Assembly (NCBI RefSeq): GCF_014243445.1
Contig: NZ_JACLQD010000002.1
Location: 744,001-808,000 of the forward strand
Direction of reading: 5' to 3'
Length of the DNA: 64,000 bases
From: Paragemmobacter straminiformis
GTDB lineage: Bacteria > Pseudomonadota > Alphaproteobacteria > Rhodobacterales > Rhodobacteraceae
Shown here: one piece after another, positions 17,670-26,178 of the stretch
How positions within the stretch are numbered: the first letter of the stretch is position 1
Layout of the letters: each line of letters starts with the position of its first letter
Notes under the pieces: model-generated
What the model was told of the DNA's origin: nothing
Database searches by the model: none
What the model saw: only the letters and a program-made list of their open reading frames with translations
Made by a program: the position numbers and the translations under genes

Positions 17670-19222
17670 GCGCCCAGCCTTTTCGCCGCAAGGAAGCCCG
17701 AGCCGCCGCCGAGGCCGGGACCGGGATGGGTCGAGGCGCCGATCTGCACCAGCCCGCGCGGCAGGTCGGGCGCCGCGGCAAAGGGGCGGAACAGGAAGAA
17801 CTGGTCGATGCTGCACAGGCCCCCGTAGGGGTCGCCGCCCACGAGGTTGATGTTCATCGCCTCGAGGTCGGCGGGCGAATGGGCGCGGCGGGCCAGCTTG
17901 ATCGCGGCGAAATCCTTGATGTGGCGCGACAGGATCGCTTCGATCCGGTCGGCAAAGGCCTCGCGCAGGGTGTCGGTCCATGTGCCGTCGGTTGCGATCT
18001 CGCCGCGCGCGTCGCCTTTGACCACGCGCGGCGCGTCGGGAATTTGCAGCCAGAGAATGGCCTTGCCCCCGGGGCAGCGCGACGGGTCGAGGCGGTGGGG
18101 CTGGCCCACGCAGATGGTCGGAGCTTCGGGCAGCAGGCCGCGTTCGGCCTCGTTCGCGGATTTCGAGACGGAATCGATGCCGTCGGCCAGATGGATCAGC
18201 GCCACGTCGTCAAGGCCGGGCGAGAGCCATTCGGGGGCGCGGTCGAGCGCGTAGTGAAGCTGGAAGTTGCCGCGCCCGTGCCGGAAGCCCTGTGCCGCCG
18301 TGCGGGTGGCGGGGCTGGCGGCCGGGCCGAGCAGACGGTTGGCAAGCTGTCCCGGCGTGACCGAGGCGAGGACCGAGGCGCAGGTGATCACCTCGCCCCC
18401 CGCAAGGGTGACGCCGGTCACGCGGCCATCGTTGACGGTGATACGCTCGACATCGGCGCCGGTTCGGAAGGTGCCGCCCTTCTCCTCGATCAGCGCGCGG
18501 AAGGCCGCGACGGCGCGGGCCGAGCCGCCCTTGACGACGGGCGCGCCTGCGGCTTCCAGCGCGAAGGCGATGACCTTGCCCATCTGGCCGGAATAGGTGC
18601 TTTCGGGTGTCAGGCCGCAATGCAGGACCCAAGGGGCGAAAAGCGCCTGCACGAGCGGGCTTTGGTAGCCGGTTTCCAGCCATCCCCGCGCCGGCGCGAG
18701 CGCCGAGCCGAACCAGGCGGCAAGCCCGCGCACCCCGCGCTTGCGCGCCTGCGAGACAAGGAGTTTCAGCGTGGGCCAGCTCCAGAGATCGCCGCCGAGG
18801 ATGGAGAAGAGGAAGGGGGCATCGGTCTCGACCCCGCCCGCATCGGCGGCATGGCGCGCGCCGTCGCCCGGGGCGAGGGCGTCGAAGGCCGCGACATTGG
18901 CGGCGCGGTCCATCGTCAGCACCAGCGCCGAGCCATCGGGGCGCAAGACGGCCGTGGGGCGGGCGCTGTGGCAATATTCGAACCCGTGCCGCGCCAGATG
19001 CGGCCCGAGTGCGGCCCCTGCGGGCGAGGTCATGAACAAGACCCAAGTTGCCGCCATCGTGTCATGGCGGAACCCCGGCAGGGTCAGTTCCTCGGTCCGC
19101 AGGCAACCGCCGATCACGTCGTTGCGTTCCAGCATCAACACGCGCTTGCCCTTGATCGCGAGCAGGGCGCCCGCGACCAAGGCGTTGATGCCCGATCCGA
19201 TGATGACGTGATCCGGCTGCAT
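17666..19222 (-). CDS. Phytoene-desaturase-like (CrtI family) FAD oxidoreductase
   Basis: 518-residue flavoprotein with an N-terminal FAD fold (DHVIIGSGINALVAGALLAIKGKRVLMLERN), the motif ELTLPGFRHD typical of this CrtI-like family, and a C-terminal FAD segment (GLVQIGASTHPGPGLGGGSGFLAAKRL). Members of this broad family oxidise or isomerise many substrates; the name of the family does not imply carotenoid synthesis, and no other crt gene is near. A paralogue with the same layout is encoded at 20187-21755 in the divergent operon, so both probably act on related compounds. The gene is 3 bp downstream of the cyclase gene and overlaps marR. Confidence 0.87.
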   Translation of the reverse strand: MQPDHVIIGSGINALVAGALLAIKGKRVLMLERNDVIGGCLRTEELTLPGFRHDTMAATWVLFMTSPAGAALGPHLARHGFEYCHSARPTAVLRPDGSALVLTMDRAANVAAFDALAPGDGARHAADAGGVETDAPFLFSILGGDLWSWPTLKLLVSQARKRGVRGLAAWFGSALAPARGWLETGYQSPLVQALFAPWVLHCGLTPESTYSGQMGKVIAFALEAAGAPVVKGGSARAVAAFRALIEEKGGTFRTGADVERITVNDGRVTGVTLAGGEVITCASVLASVTPGQLANRLLGPAASPATRTAAQGFRHGRGNFQLHYALDRAPEWLSPGLDDVALIHLADGIDSVSKSANEAERGLLPEAPTICVGQPHRLDPSRCPGGKAILWLQIPDAPRVVKGDARGEIATDGTWTDTLREAFADRIEAILSRHIKDFAAIKLARRAHSPADLEAMNINLVGGDPYGGLCSIDQFFLFRPFAAAPDLPRGLVQIGASTHPGPGLGGGSGFLAAKRLGA

Positions 19223-19225
19223 GGA

Positions 19226-20020
19226 TCAGCCCCGGGGCACGAGGGCCAGCGCGCGAATGGGCGAGCCGGTGCCGGATTTGATCTTGAGCGGCGCCGCGAT
19301 CAGGATCGCCCCCTTGGCGGGCAGCTTGTCGAGGTTGGCAAGGCTGGCAAGGCCGAAGCAGTTGTTCTTGTGCAAGAGGTTGTGCGCCGGGAACGGCGGC
19401 GTCATGCCCCCCGCCTGCCCCGCATCGGTGCCGATGCACTGGCTGCCCCAGCCGACGATCTTTTTCGACATCAGATATTCGATGACCTCGGCGGTCGGGC
19501 CGGGGGTGTGGGGGCCGGTGGCATCGGCGTTCAGGAACAGGTCTTCGTCATGGGCGCGCTTGTCCCAGTCCGAACGCAGCACCACCCATTCGCCGGCGTT
19601 GATCGCGCCATGCTTGGCCTCCCATGCCTTCACATGGTCGATGGTGAGCAGGAAGTCGGGGTTGGCGGCGCATTCGGCGGCGAAGTCCAGCACGTTGACG
19701 GGGGCGACGAGGCGCTGCACGTCAAGCGTGTCGGTGTAGCCGTCGGGATAATCCTTGCCGGTGATCCAGTGATGCGGCGCGTCGAAATGGGTGCCGGAAT
19801 GCTCGCCGAGCTTGAGCCAGTTCCACGCCCAGAAGGGGCCGTTCTGGTCATAGTTGGAAATGGTGTGGATCTCGATCTTGGGGGTGTCCTTGGCGAAATC
19901 CGGCGGCAGTTTCAGAAGCGGGGTGTCGGGGCCAAGAACGCCCGTGCAATCCACGACTTCGATCCCGCCCGAGGCGATCATCCCTGCGAGGGACGTAAGA
20001 ACTGCGGCTGAGGTCATCAT
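19226..20020 (-). CDS. Cyclase-family metal hydrolase (kynurenine formamidase type)
   Basis: 264-residue protein of the cyclase/KynB family. The metal-binding signature HxGTHxDxPxH is present as HSGTHFDAPHHW (74-85), with the further conserved GWGSQCIGTDAGQA segment. Relatives hydrolyse N-formylkynurenine, isatin or other amides and lactams. First gene of the leftward operon ending in iorAB. The start at 20020 has GGGAGAG a few bases upstream; an ATG three bases later is equally possible. In this context an amide or lactam derived from an indole/kynurenine-type compound is a sensible substrate, but sequence alone does not decide between formamidase, isatin hydrolase and others. Confidence 0.82.
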   Translation of the reverse strand: MMTSAAVLTSLAGMIASGGIEVVDCTGVLGPDTPLLKLPPDFAKDTPKIEIHTISNYDQNGPFWAWNWLKLGEHSGTHFDAPHHWITGKDYPDGYTDTLDVQRLVAPVNVLDFAAECAANPDFLLTIDHVKAWEAKHGAINAGEWVVLRSDWDKRAHDEDLFLNADATGPHTPGPTAEVIEYLMSKKIVGWGSQCIGTDAGQAGGMTPPFPAHNLLHKNNCFGLASLANLDKLPAKGAILIAAPLKIKSGTGSPIRALALVPRG

Positions 20021-20186
20021 TCACTCTCCCTGTGGAACGGTGCGAAGCTGTTTTCGCCCGTGCATCCGTTGTGCATCCCGCTGCGGTCTTTCCGGGCTGG
20101 CGCCGATTGTGCGGGGTCTGTGGAATCATGCTAGACAGATTTAAATGCATTTGCAAATATCCCGTCGAAACGAAACGGGGAATACG
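20021..20186. promoter_or_regulatory. Divergent promoter region with AT-rich nested palindromes
   Basis: Region between the leftward cyclase-iorAB operon and the rightward flavoprotein-ABC operon. At 20139-20158 it holds ATTTAAATGCATTTGCAAAT, in which ATTTAAAT, AAATGCATTT and ATTTGCAAAT are each perfect palindromes that overlap. In a GC-rich genome this is a strong candidate operator, most simply for the MarR protein encoded at 17184-17669. Confidence 0.6.
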
Positions 20187-21755
20187 ATGTCCGATAGCTT
20201 TGATGCGGTCGTGATCGGGGCCGGGCATAACGGCCTTGCCGCTGCGCTGCATCTGGCATCGAAGGGCTGGCGGGTCGGCGTGTTCGAGGGGGCCGCGACC
20301 GCGGGTGGCGCGGTCAAGACCGGCGAATACACCCTGCCCGGCTTTCGCCACGACTGGGCGGCGATGAATCTGTCGCTTTTCGCGGGAAGCCCGTTTTTCA
20401 AGGCGCACGGGGCTGAACTGCAACGGCATGGCTGCGCCTTTGTTCCGGTGGCGCGCCCCTTTGCGTCAAGCTTTCCGGACGGGTCATGGGTGGGCGTGTC
20501 CACCGACATGGCCGAAACGATGGCCGCGATATCGGCGCTTTCCCCACCCGATGCCGCCGTGTGGCAGCGGCTTTGCGCGGGCTTCGGCGCCGAGGCGCCG
20601 CATCTGTTCGGGCTTTTGGGCAGCCCGATGAAGATGCGTGCGCTTGCATATTTCATGTTCAAAACGATTCGTGCCAAGGGCGTTGCGGGCACGCTGGACA
20701 TGGCGCGGTTCCTGCTGTCCTCGCCCCGCGCCTTTCTTGACGAAACCTTTACCGACGATCGCGTCAAGGCGATGCTGGGCGCGTGGGGGATGCATCTGGA
20801 TTATGCGCCCGACATCGCGGGCGGCGCGATCTTTCCCTATCTCGAGGGGATGGCGGGGCAGGCCTTTGGCATGGTGCTGGGGCAAGGCGGGGCCGATACC
20901 ATCATATCGGCGCTGGTCGCGGCCATTCGCGCCCGTGGCGGCGCCGTGGAATGCGGGGTCAGGGTTGCGAGGGTGGTGCAGTCGAACGGCAAGGCCACGG
21001 GCATCGAACTGGCGGACGGGCGCAGGATTGCGGCCGCGAAAGCCGTGATCGCGGGTGTGGCGCCGAGGAACCTTGCCGCGCTGACGGGGCCGGTCGAGCC
21101 GCGTTTCGATGCGGCGATGGCGGCGTTTCACCATGCGCCGGGGACGATGATGATCCACCTTGCGCTGTCGGACCTGCCCGACTGGCGGGCGGGGGCGGCG
21201 CTGCGGTCTTATGCCTATGTCCATATCGCGCCGAGCCTTGACCAGATGGCGCGGACCTATGCGCAGGCGCAGGCGGGGATGCTGCCGGACGAGCCCATTC
21301 TGGTCGTGGGCCAGCCGACCAGCGTCGATGCAAGCCGCGCCCCGGCGGGCAAGCACACGCTTTGGGTGCAGGTGCGGATGGCCCCGGCGGCGATCAAGGG
21401 GGACGCTGCGGGCAAGATCGCGGCGCGCGACTGGGCCGATGCGGCGGCCCCCTTTGCCGGGCGGGTGCTTGACATCCTCGAGGCACATGCGCCGGGAACG
21501 CGCGCGAAGATCATCGGGCAACGCATTGTCACGCCTGTGGAATTCGAGACCGAGAATCCCAACCTGATCGGCGGAGACCAGGTTTGCGGCAGCCACCATC
21601 TGGGGCAGCACTTCCTGTTCCGGCCCGCGCGCGGCCATGCCAACGGATCGACACCGCTGGGCAATCTGCACCTGACGGGGGCTGCGGTCTGGCCGGGTGC
21701 AGGAACCGGGGCAAACCCCGGATTTCTTTTGGCGCAACGGCTTGCCGGAGCGTGA
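20187..21755 (+). CDS. Phytoene-desaturase-like (CrtI family) FAD oxidoreductase (second)
   Basis: 522-residue flavoprotein: SDSFDAVVIGAGHNGLAAALHLASKGWRV at the N-terminus, EYTLPGFRHDW in the same place as in the paralogue at 17666-19222, and the C-terminal GNLHLTGAAVWPGAGTGANPGFLLAQRL. The start at 20187 has GGGGAA seven bases upstream; the upstream ATG at 20145 lies inside the operator-like palindrome and is unlikely. It is first in the rightward operon and is followed, 58 bp later, by the binding protein of an ABC importer. Probably oxidises the imported compound or an early intermediate. Substrate unknown. Confidence 0.87.
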   Translation: MSDSFDAVVIGAGHNGLAAALHLASKGWRVGVFEGAATAGGAVKTGEYTLPGFRHDWAAMNLSLFAGSPFFKAHGAELQRHGCAFVPVARPFASSFPDGSWVGVSTDMAETMAAISALSPPDAAVWQRLCAGFGAEAPHLFGLLGSPMKMRALAYFMFKTIRAKGVAGTLDMARFLLSSPRAFLDETFTDDRVKAMLGAWGMHLDYAPDIAGGAIFPYLEGMAGQAFGMVLGQGGADTIISALVAAIRARGGAVECGVRVARVVQSNGKATGIELADGRRIAAAKAVIAGVAPRNLAALTGPVEPRFDAAMAAFHHAPGTMMIHLALSDLPDWRAGAALRSYAYVHIAPSLDQMARTYAQAQAGMLPDEPILVVGQPTSVDASRAPAGKHTLWVQVRMAPAAIKGDAAGKIAARDWADAAAPFAGRVLDILEAHAPGTRAKIIGQRIVTPVEFETENPNLIGGDQVCGSHHLGQHFLFRPARGHANGSTPLGNLHLTGAAVWPGAGTGANPGFLLAQRLAGA

Positions 21756-21813
21756 TAGAGTTCGACCAAGCAACACAACCAAAACAACAAGAACCATCCA
21801 CAGGGAAACGACC

Positions 21814-23337
21814 ATGAAACTCAGCAGACGCAGCTTGATGAAGATTTCGGCCGCTGGCGTTGCGGCGGGGGCCATCGGCCTTCCGGCCAATGCGCAGGCC
21901 ATCGAGGAACTGGTGATCGCCTATAACGTCACCCTGCCCTCGTGGGACCCGACGGTGGGGCCGAGCGCGGTGAACCCGACGATTCAGGGGCTCTACCAGT
22001 CGGTGTTCGACCAGTTCATCCTGCAACAGCCCGACCTGAAACCCGCGCCGGGCTTGCTGACGGAATGGGGCTGGAACGAGGACCGGAGCAAGGTCAAGAT
22101 GACCGTGCGCGAGGGCGTGACCTGGCATGACGGCTCGCCCTTTACCGCCGAAGACGTGGCCTGGTCGCTGGAGCGGGCCGCCAATCCGGAAACCGGAAAC
22201 CCGATCAACTTCGTCTGGGGATCGCTGACCAATTTCGTGGTCGAGGGCAACACCGTCACCGCCGATGTGAAGCAGTTCGACCCGACGATCTTCAAGTGGA
22301 TGTATTTCCTGACCGGATATGTCCTGCCGAAAGCCTATTACGAAAAGGTCGGCGCCGAAGGCTTCGAGGCCGCCCCGATCGGGACCGGCCCCTATATGGT
22401 CGAGAAATTCGAGCGCAACGCCTTTGTCCGCCTGAAGGCCAACGCCAATTACTGGGGCGGCAAGCCCGATTTCGACACCGTGACCATCAAGTTCGTGCCC
22501 GATGCCGCCGCACGGGTGGCCGAGGTGGAATCGGGCAACAGCCATGTCACGCTGGAAATGCCCTATGAGGAATACGACCGTCTGAAGGGTGGCCCGCTGG
22601 CCGGCGTGGCCGCGCCGATTTCGGATATCGGGATGATCTTCCTGAACGACATCGACGTGATGCTGGACCCCAATGTCCGCAAGGCCGCCGCCCATGCGGT
22701 GGACAAGCAGACCATCATCGACCGGCTGCTGTCGGGCTATGGCGTGAAGATCGACACGCTCGAGACGCCGGAATACGATGCCTATGACCCGTCGATCACG
22801 GTGGAATACAGCCCCGAGAAGGCGGTCGAGCTGCTGGCGGCCTCGGGGTACAGCGTCGACAATCCGGTGAAGTTCAAGATCCAGACGACCAAGGGCTTCA
22901 AGCCCAAGGATTACGAAATGGTGCAGGCCATCGTCGGGCTGTGGCGCAAGGTCGGGATCGAGGCCGAGATCGAGGTCTACGAGATCGCGAAGCACTACGA
23001 GTTGCGCGCCGCCGACCAGTTGGCCCCCGCGGCCTTTTACAACTGGGGCAATTCGGTGGGCGACCCGACCACGTCGACCGGTTTCGCGATGTTCGGCCCC
23101 TCGCCCCACTCGGTCTGGGATGGCGAGGATCTGATCGGGATGATCGGCCCCCTGTGGGGCGAGGCCGACGAGGCCAAGCGCATCGCAGGCTGGAAGGCGG
23201 TGGACAAGTTCATCGCCGAGAACGCGCTGGTGATCCCGTTGCTGCAATATGTGCAGCCGATCCTGCACGCGCCGGGCGTGGTGGTGACGCCGCATGCCTC
23301 GGGTGCGCTGCTGCCGCATCTGATGAAGCGCGCCTGA
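21814..23337 (+). CDS. ABC importer substrate-binding protein, Dpp/Opp type
   Basis: 507-residue periplasmic binding protein of the SBP_bac_5 family. The N-terminus MKLSRRSLMKISAAGVAAGAIGLPANAQA carries a twin-arginine (Tat) type signal with SRRSLMK followed by a hydrophobic stretch and AQA cleavage site. Family members bind peptides but also opines, glycosides and other small molecules. It opens a five-gene importer set (binding protein, two permeases, two ATPases) located next to catabolic enzymes, so the ligand is probably the pathway substrate. A strong hairpin (23358-23380) directly after the gene would let it be made in excess over the membrane parts. Confidence 0.92.
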   Translation: MKLSRRSLMKISAAGVAAGAIGLPANAQAIEELVIAYNVTLPSWDPTVGPSAVNPTIQGLYQSVFDQFILQQPDLKPAPGLLTEWGWNEDRSKVKMTVREGVTWHDGSPFTAEDVAWSLERAANPETGNPINFVWGSLTNFVVEGNTVTADVKQFDPTIFKWMYFLTGYVLPKAYYEKVGAEGFEAAPIGTGPYMVEKFERNAFVRLKANANYWGGKPDFDTVTIKFVPDAAARVAEVESGNSHVTLEMPYEEYDRLKGGPLAGVAAPISDIGMIFLNDIDVMLDPNVRKAAAHAVDKQTIIDRLLSGYGVKIDTLETPEYDAYDPSITVEYSPEKAVELLAASGYSVDNPVKFKIQTTKGFKPKDYEMVQAIVGLWRKVGIEAEIEVYEIAKHYELRAADQLAPAAFYNWGNSVGDPTTSTGFAMFGPSPHSVWDGEDLIGMIGPLWGEADEAKRIAGWKAVDKFIAENALVIPLLQYVQPILHAPGVVVTPHASGALLPHLMKRA

Positions 23338-23357
23338 CGGGGCTTTTGCGACAAGGG

Positions 23358-23380
23358 CCGGGGGGCTTTGCGCCCCCCGG
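23358..23380 (+). terminator. Strong hairpin between binding protein and permease genes
   Basis: Perfect 9-bp stem CCGGGGGGC / GCCCCCCGG with a 5-nt loop, 21 bp past the binding-protein stop codon. No T-run follows, so partial termination or 3'-end protection of the upstream mRNA is more likely than a full stop. Confidence 0.65.
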
Positions 23381-23460
23381 CACCCCTGCGGGATATCTGA
23401 CGACAGAAACTGGGGGGCAAGGCCCCTGCCCCGCCATAGCCGTGCGGGGGGATGGGGCGG

Positions 23461-24471
23461 ATGCAGCTTTTACGGGTCTTTCTTTTGCGGCTTGTGACGA
23501 CGGCGGTGACGCTGGTCGGCGTGGCCGTCATCGTGTTCTTCGTGATCCGCGTTGTGCCGGGCAATCCGATCGCGATGATGCTGCCGCCCGGTGCGACCGA
23601 GGCGGATGTGGCGGCGTTGACCGCGCTTTACGGTCTGGACAAGCCCTTGCCCGCGCAGTTCCTGATCTGGGCGGGGGGCGTGTTGCAGGGAGATTTCGGC
23701 ACCTCGATCACCACGCGGCAGCCGGTGCTTGGGCTGGTGCTGGGACGCCTGCCCGCAACGCTCGAACTGTCGGTCATGGCGCTGGTGATGGCGGTGGTCA
23801 TCGGCGGGGTGGCCGCGCTGACCGGCACGCGCCGGCGCGGCACGCGGGTCGAGGGGGCGATCGACATTGCAAACGGAATGGCGCTTTCGGTGCCCGACTT
23901 CCTGTGGGGGCTGGTGCTGATCCTGCTGTTCGGGGTGCTGGTGCCGGTGTTCCACATCTCGGGGCGGGTGACGCCGTCGCTGGAACTGCCCTTCACCACC
24001 AATTTCTACCTGTTCGAAAGCCTGATCCGCCTGCGCTTCGACCTGTGGCTGGATATCGTGAGCCATATGCTGATGCCCGCGCTGGCGCTGGCTGTTCCGC
24101 TGGCGGCGATCATCGGGCAGTTGCTGAAGCAAAGCCTGAAAGAGACGATGCATCTGGATTACGTGACGCTGGCCCGCACCAAAGGCTATGGCGAAAACCA
24201 TGTGATCCTGCGCGAGGCATTGCGCAATGCGGTGCTGCCCACGCTGACGCTGGTGGGCGTGCAGTTCACCTTTCTGATCGGCGGCACGGTGATCATCGAG
24301 CGGCTGTTTTCCTATGAGGGGCTTGGCAACATGGCCATCGATGCGGTGATCAACCGCGACCTGCCGCTGATCCAGGGGATCGTGATCCTGTTCGCGGTGA
24401 TCTTTACCGGCGTGAACCTGATCGTCGATCTGCTTTACGCCGCGCTGAACCCGAGGTTGCGCCATGCTTGA
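23461..24471 (+). CDS. ABC importer permease, DppB type
   Basis: 336-residue inner-membrane permease with six predicted hydrophobic segments. The N-terminus MQLLRVFLLRLVTTAVTLVGVAVIVFFVIRVVPGNP is typical for DppB/OppB, and the EAA loop reads LDYVTLARTKGYGENHVILREALRNAVLP. The start at 23461 is preferred because GGGGGG then lies at a workable distance; the ATG at 23452 would add three residues but directly abuts the purine run. It overlaps the next permease gene by 8 bp and forms a heterodimeric channel with it. Confidence 0.93.
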   Translation: MQLLRVFLLRLVTTAVTLVGVAVIVFFVIRVVPGNPIAMMLPPGATEADVAALTALYGLDKPLPAQFLIWAGGVLQGDFGTSITTRQPVLGLVLGRLPATLELSVMALVMAVVIGGVAALTGTRRRGTRVEGAIDIANGMALSVPDFLWGLVLILLFGVLVPVFHISGRVTPSLELPFTTNFYLFESLIRLRFDLWLDIVSHMLMPALALAVPLAAIIGQLLKQSLKETMHLDYVTLARTKGYGENHVILREALRNAVLPTLTLVGVQFTFLIGGTVIIERLFSYEGLGNMAIDAVINRDLPLIQGIVILFAVIFTGVNLIVDLLYAALNPRLRHA

Positions 24472-25315
24472 CGGACGCAGCATGGTGCGCCGCCGTGCCG
24501 GGGCGCGGCTTTGGCTTTCGGCGGGATGGCTGGGCTTGCTTTGCGTGATCGCGGTCTTTGCGCCGTGGATCGCGCCCAAGGACCCGCTGGCGCAGGACCT
24601 GTTCCTTGGCCGTTTGCCGCCCTTTTGGGTGGCAGGGGCGGAGCCGGGGTATCTTTTGGGCACCGACAGTCTGGGCCGCGATGTGCTGAGCCGCATCCTT
24701 TATGGCGTTCGGGTGGCACTGAGCGTGGCGCTTGTCGCGGGAACGATCACCTGCATCGTCGGGGCGACATTGGGGCTGATGGCTGGGTTTCTGCGCGGCT
24801 GGGTCGATCTGGTGATCTCGCGCTTCATCGACATCTGGATGGCCTTTCCGCCGGTGCTGTTCTCGATCCTGCTGATTGCGGTTCTGGGGCCGGGGTTGTT
24901 CTCGATCATCCTTGCCATCGTGGTGATCGACTGGACGCGCTTTGCCCGCGTGGTGCGGGCCGAGGCGATGGCGCAGGGTGCGATGGATTACGTGGCCTCG
25001 GCCCGCGTGGCGGGGCGGGGACGGTTGGGGACGATGGTGCGCGAGATACTGCCGAACGTGCTGCCGACCATCGTCGTGCTGCTGACGCTTGAAATGGGGA
25101 TTGCGGTGATCGTCGAGGCGATCCTGTCTTTCGTGAACCTGTCGATTGCGACCGATGATCCGACATGGGGCGGGATGATCGCCGAGGGGCGGACATCGGT
25201 GCATCAGGCGTGGTGGGTGCTGGTCTTTCCGCTGGTCACGCTGTTTCTGACGGTGCTGGCCTTCAGCCAGTTGGGCGAAGGGTTGAAGGACCGCTTCGAT
25301 CCGGTGCTGCGATGA
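24464..25315 (+). CDS. ABC importer permease, DppC type
   Basis: 283-residue permease. After the first membrane segment comes LLGTDSLGRDVLSRILYGVRVALSVAL, the hallmark of DppC/OppC proteins, and the EAA loop MDYVASARVAGRGRLGTMVREILPNVLP that contacts the ATPase. Start overlaps the DppB-type gene, and the stop overlaps the ATG of the first ATPase gene, so all four membrane and ATPase genes are translationally linked. Confidence 0.93.
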   Translation: MLDGRSMVRRRAGARLWLSAGWLGLLCVIAVFAPWIAPKDPLAQDLFLGRLPPFWVAGAEPGYLLGTDSLGRDVLSRILYGVRVALSVALVAGTITCIVGATLGLMAGFLRGWVDLVISRFIDIWMAFPPVLFSILLIAVLGPGLFSIILAIVVIDWTRFARVVRAEAMAQGAMDYVASARVAGRGRLGTMVREILPNVLPTIVVLLTLEMGIAVIVEAILSFVNLSIATDDPTWGGMIAEGRTSVHQAWWVLVFPLVTLFLTVLAFSQLGEGLKDRFDPVLR

Positions 25316-26178
25316 GCTTTCTGTCCATTCGCGAATTGTCGGTGCGGTTGAAGGGCGGCCCGCCGCTGTTGCGGCGCGTCTCGCTCGATGTGGCGGCGGG
25401 AGAGGTGCGGGGGCTGGTCGGCGAAAGCGGGGCCGGCAAGTCGATGATCGGCAAGGCGGTTCTGGGCATCCTGCCCGGATCGGTCGAGGTGACGGGCGGG
25501 GAGATCCGGCTTGACGGGGTGGACCTGCTGGCGCTGCCCCCGGCCGAGCGGCGCAGGCGGATCGGGGCCACGGCGGCGCTGATCCCGCAAGACCCGCTGA
25601 CGGCGCTGAACCCCTCGCGCCGGATCGGGGGGCAGATCACCGACCGTCTGGTCGATATTCTGGGCTGGGAACGGGGCCGCGCCGAGGCGCGCGCGCGCGA
25701 ATTGCTGGCAGAGGTGCAGATACCCGAGCCCGAGCGGGTGTTGCGGAACTATCCGCACGAATTGTCGGGAGGGATGCGGCAGCGCATCCTGATCGCCAGC
25801 GCCTTTGCCGCCGAGCCGAAGCTGATCGTCGCGGACGAGCCGACGACCGCTTTGGATGTGACGGTGCAGAAGCAGATCCTGAAGCTGATCGCGGGAATGC
25901 AGGCGCGGCATGGCACGGCGCTGCTGTTCGTGACGCATGATCTGGGCGTGGTGTCGAAGGTGTGCCAGTCGCTGAGCGTGCTTTACGCAGGCATGGTGGT
26001 CGAGGATGCTCGGGTGCGCGATTTCTTTGCCGCGCCGAAACATGCCTATTCGGCGGCTTTGCTGGCCGCCACACCGAAATACACCGACCCGATGGCCAGC
26101 CTGACCCCCGTTCCCGATGCGGTGATCGAGGCCGTGCGGGCCGAGGTGGCGGCGGCGGACAGGGGCGGACATGGCTGA
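25312..26178 (+). CDS. ABC importer ATPase, DppD type
   Basis: 288-residue ATP-binding subunit. Walker A GESGAGKSMIGKA, Q-loop region ALIPQDPLTALNP, signature LSGGMRQRILIA, Walker B KLIVADEPTTALD and switch His in LLFVTHDLG. The C-terminal tail after HAYSAALLAATPK is short, so the protein is shorter than many DppD (about 320-330 residues) and lacks a full Cys-containing oligopeptide C-terminal extension. The longer open frame upstream is shadow; the ATG at 25312 overlaps the permease stop. Confidence 0.93.
   Translation: MSFLSIRELSVRLKGGPPLLRRVSLDVAAGEVRGLVGESGAGKSMIGKAVLGILPGSVEVTGGEIRLDGVDLLALPPAERRRRIGATAALIPQDPLTALNPSRRIGGQITDRLVDILGWERGRAEARARELLAEVQIPEPERVLRNYPHELSGGMRQRILIASAFAAEPKLIVADEPTTALDVTVQKQILKLIAGMQARHGTALLFVTHDLGVVSKVCQSLSVLYAGMVVEDARVRDFFAAPKHAYSAALLAATPKYTDPMASLTPVPDAVIEAVRAEVAAADRGGHG

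Noticed and set aside
17666-21755. Carotenoid biosynthesis genes (two phytoene-desaturase-like proteins)
   Set aside because: No crtB, crtE or other carotenoid gene is present, and the context is MarR, IorAB and an importer. The CrtI-like family is broad.
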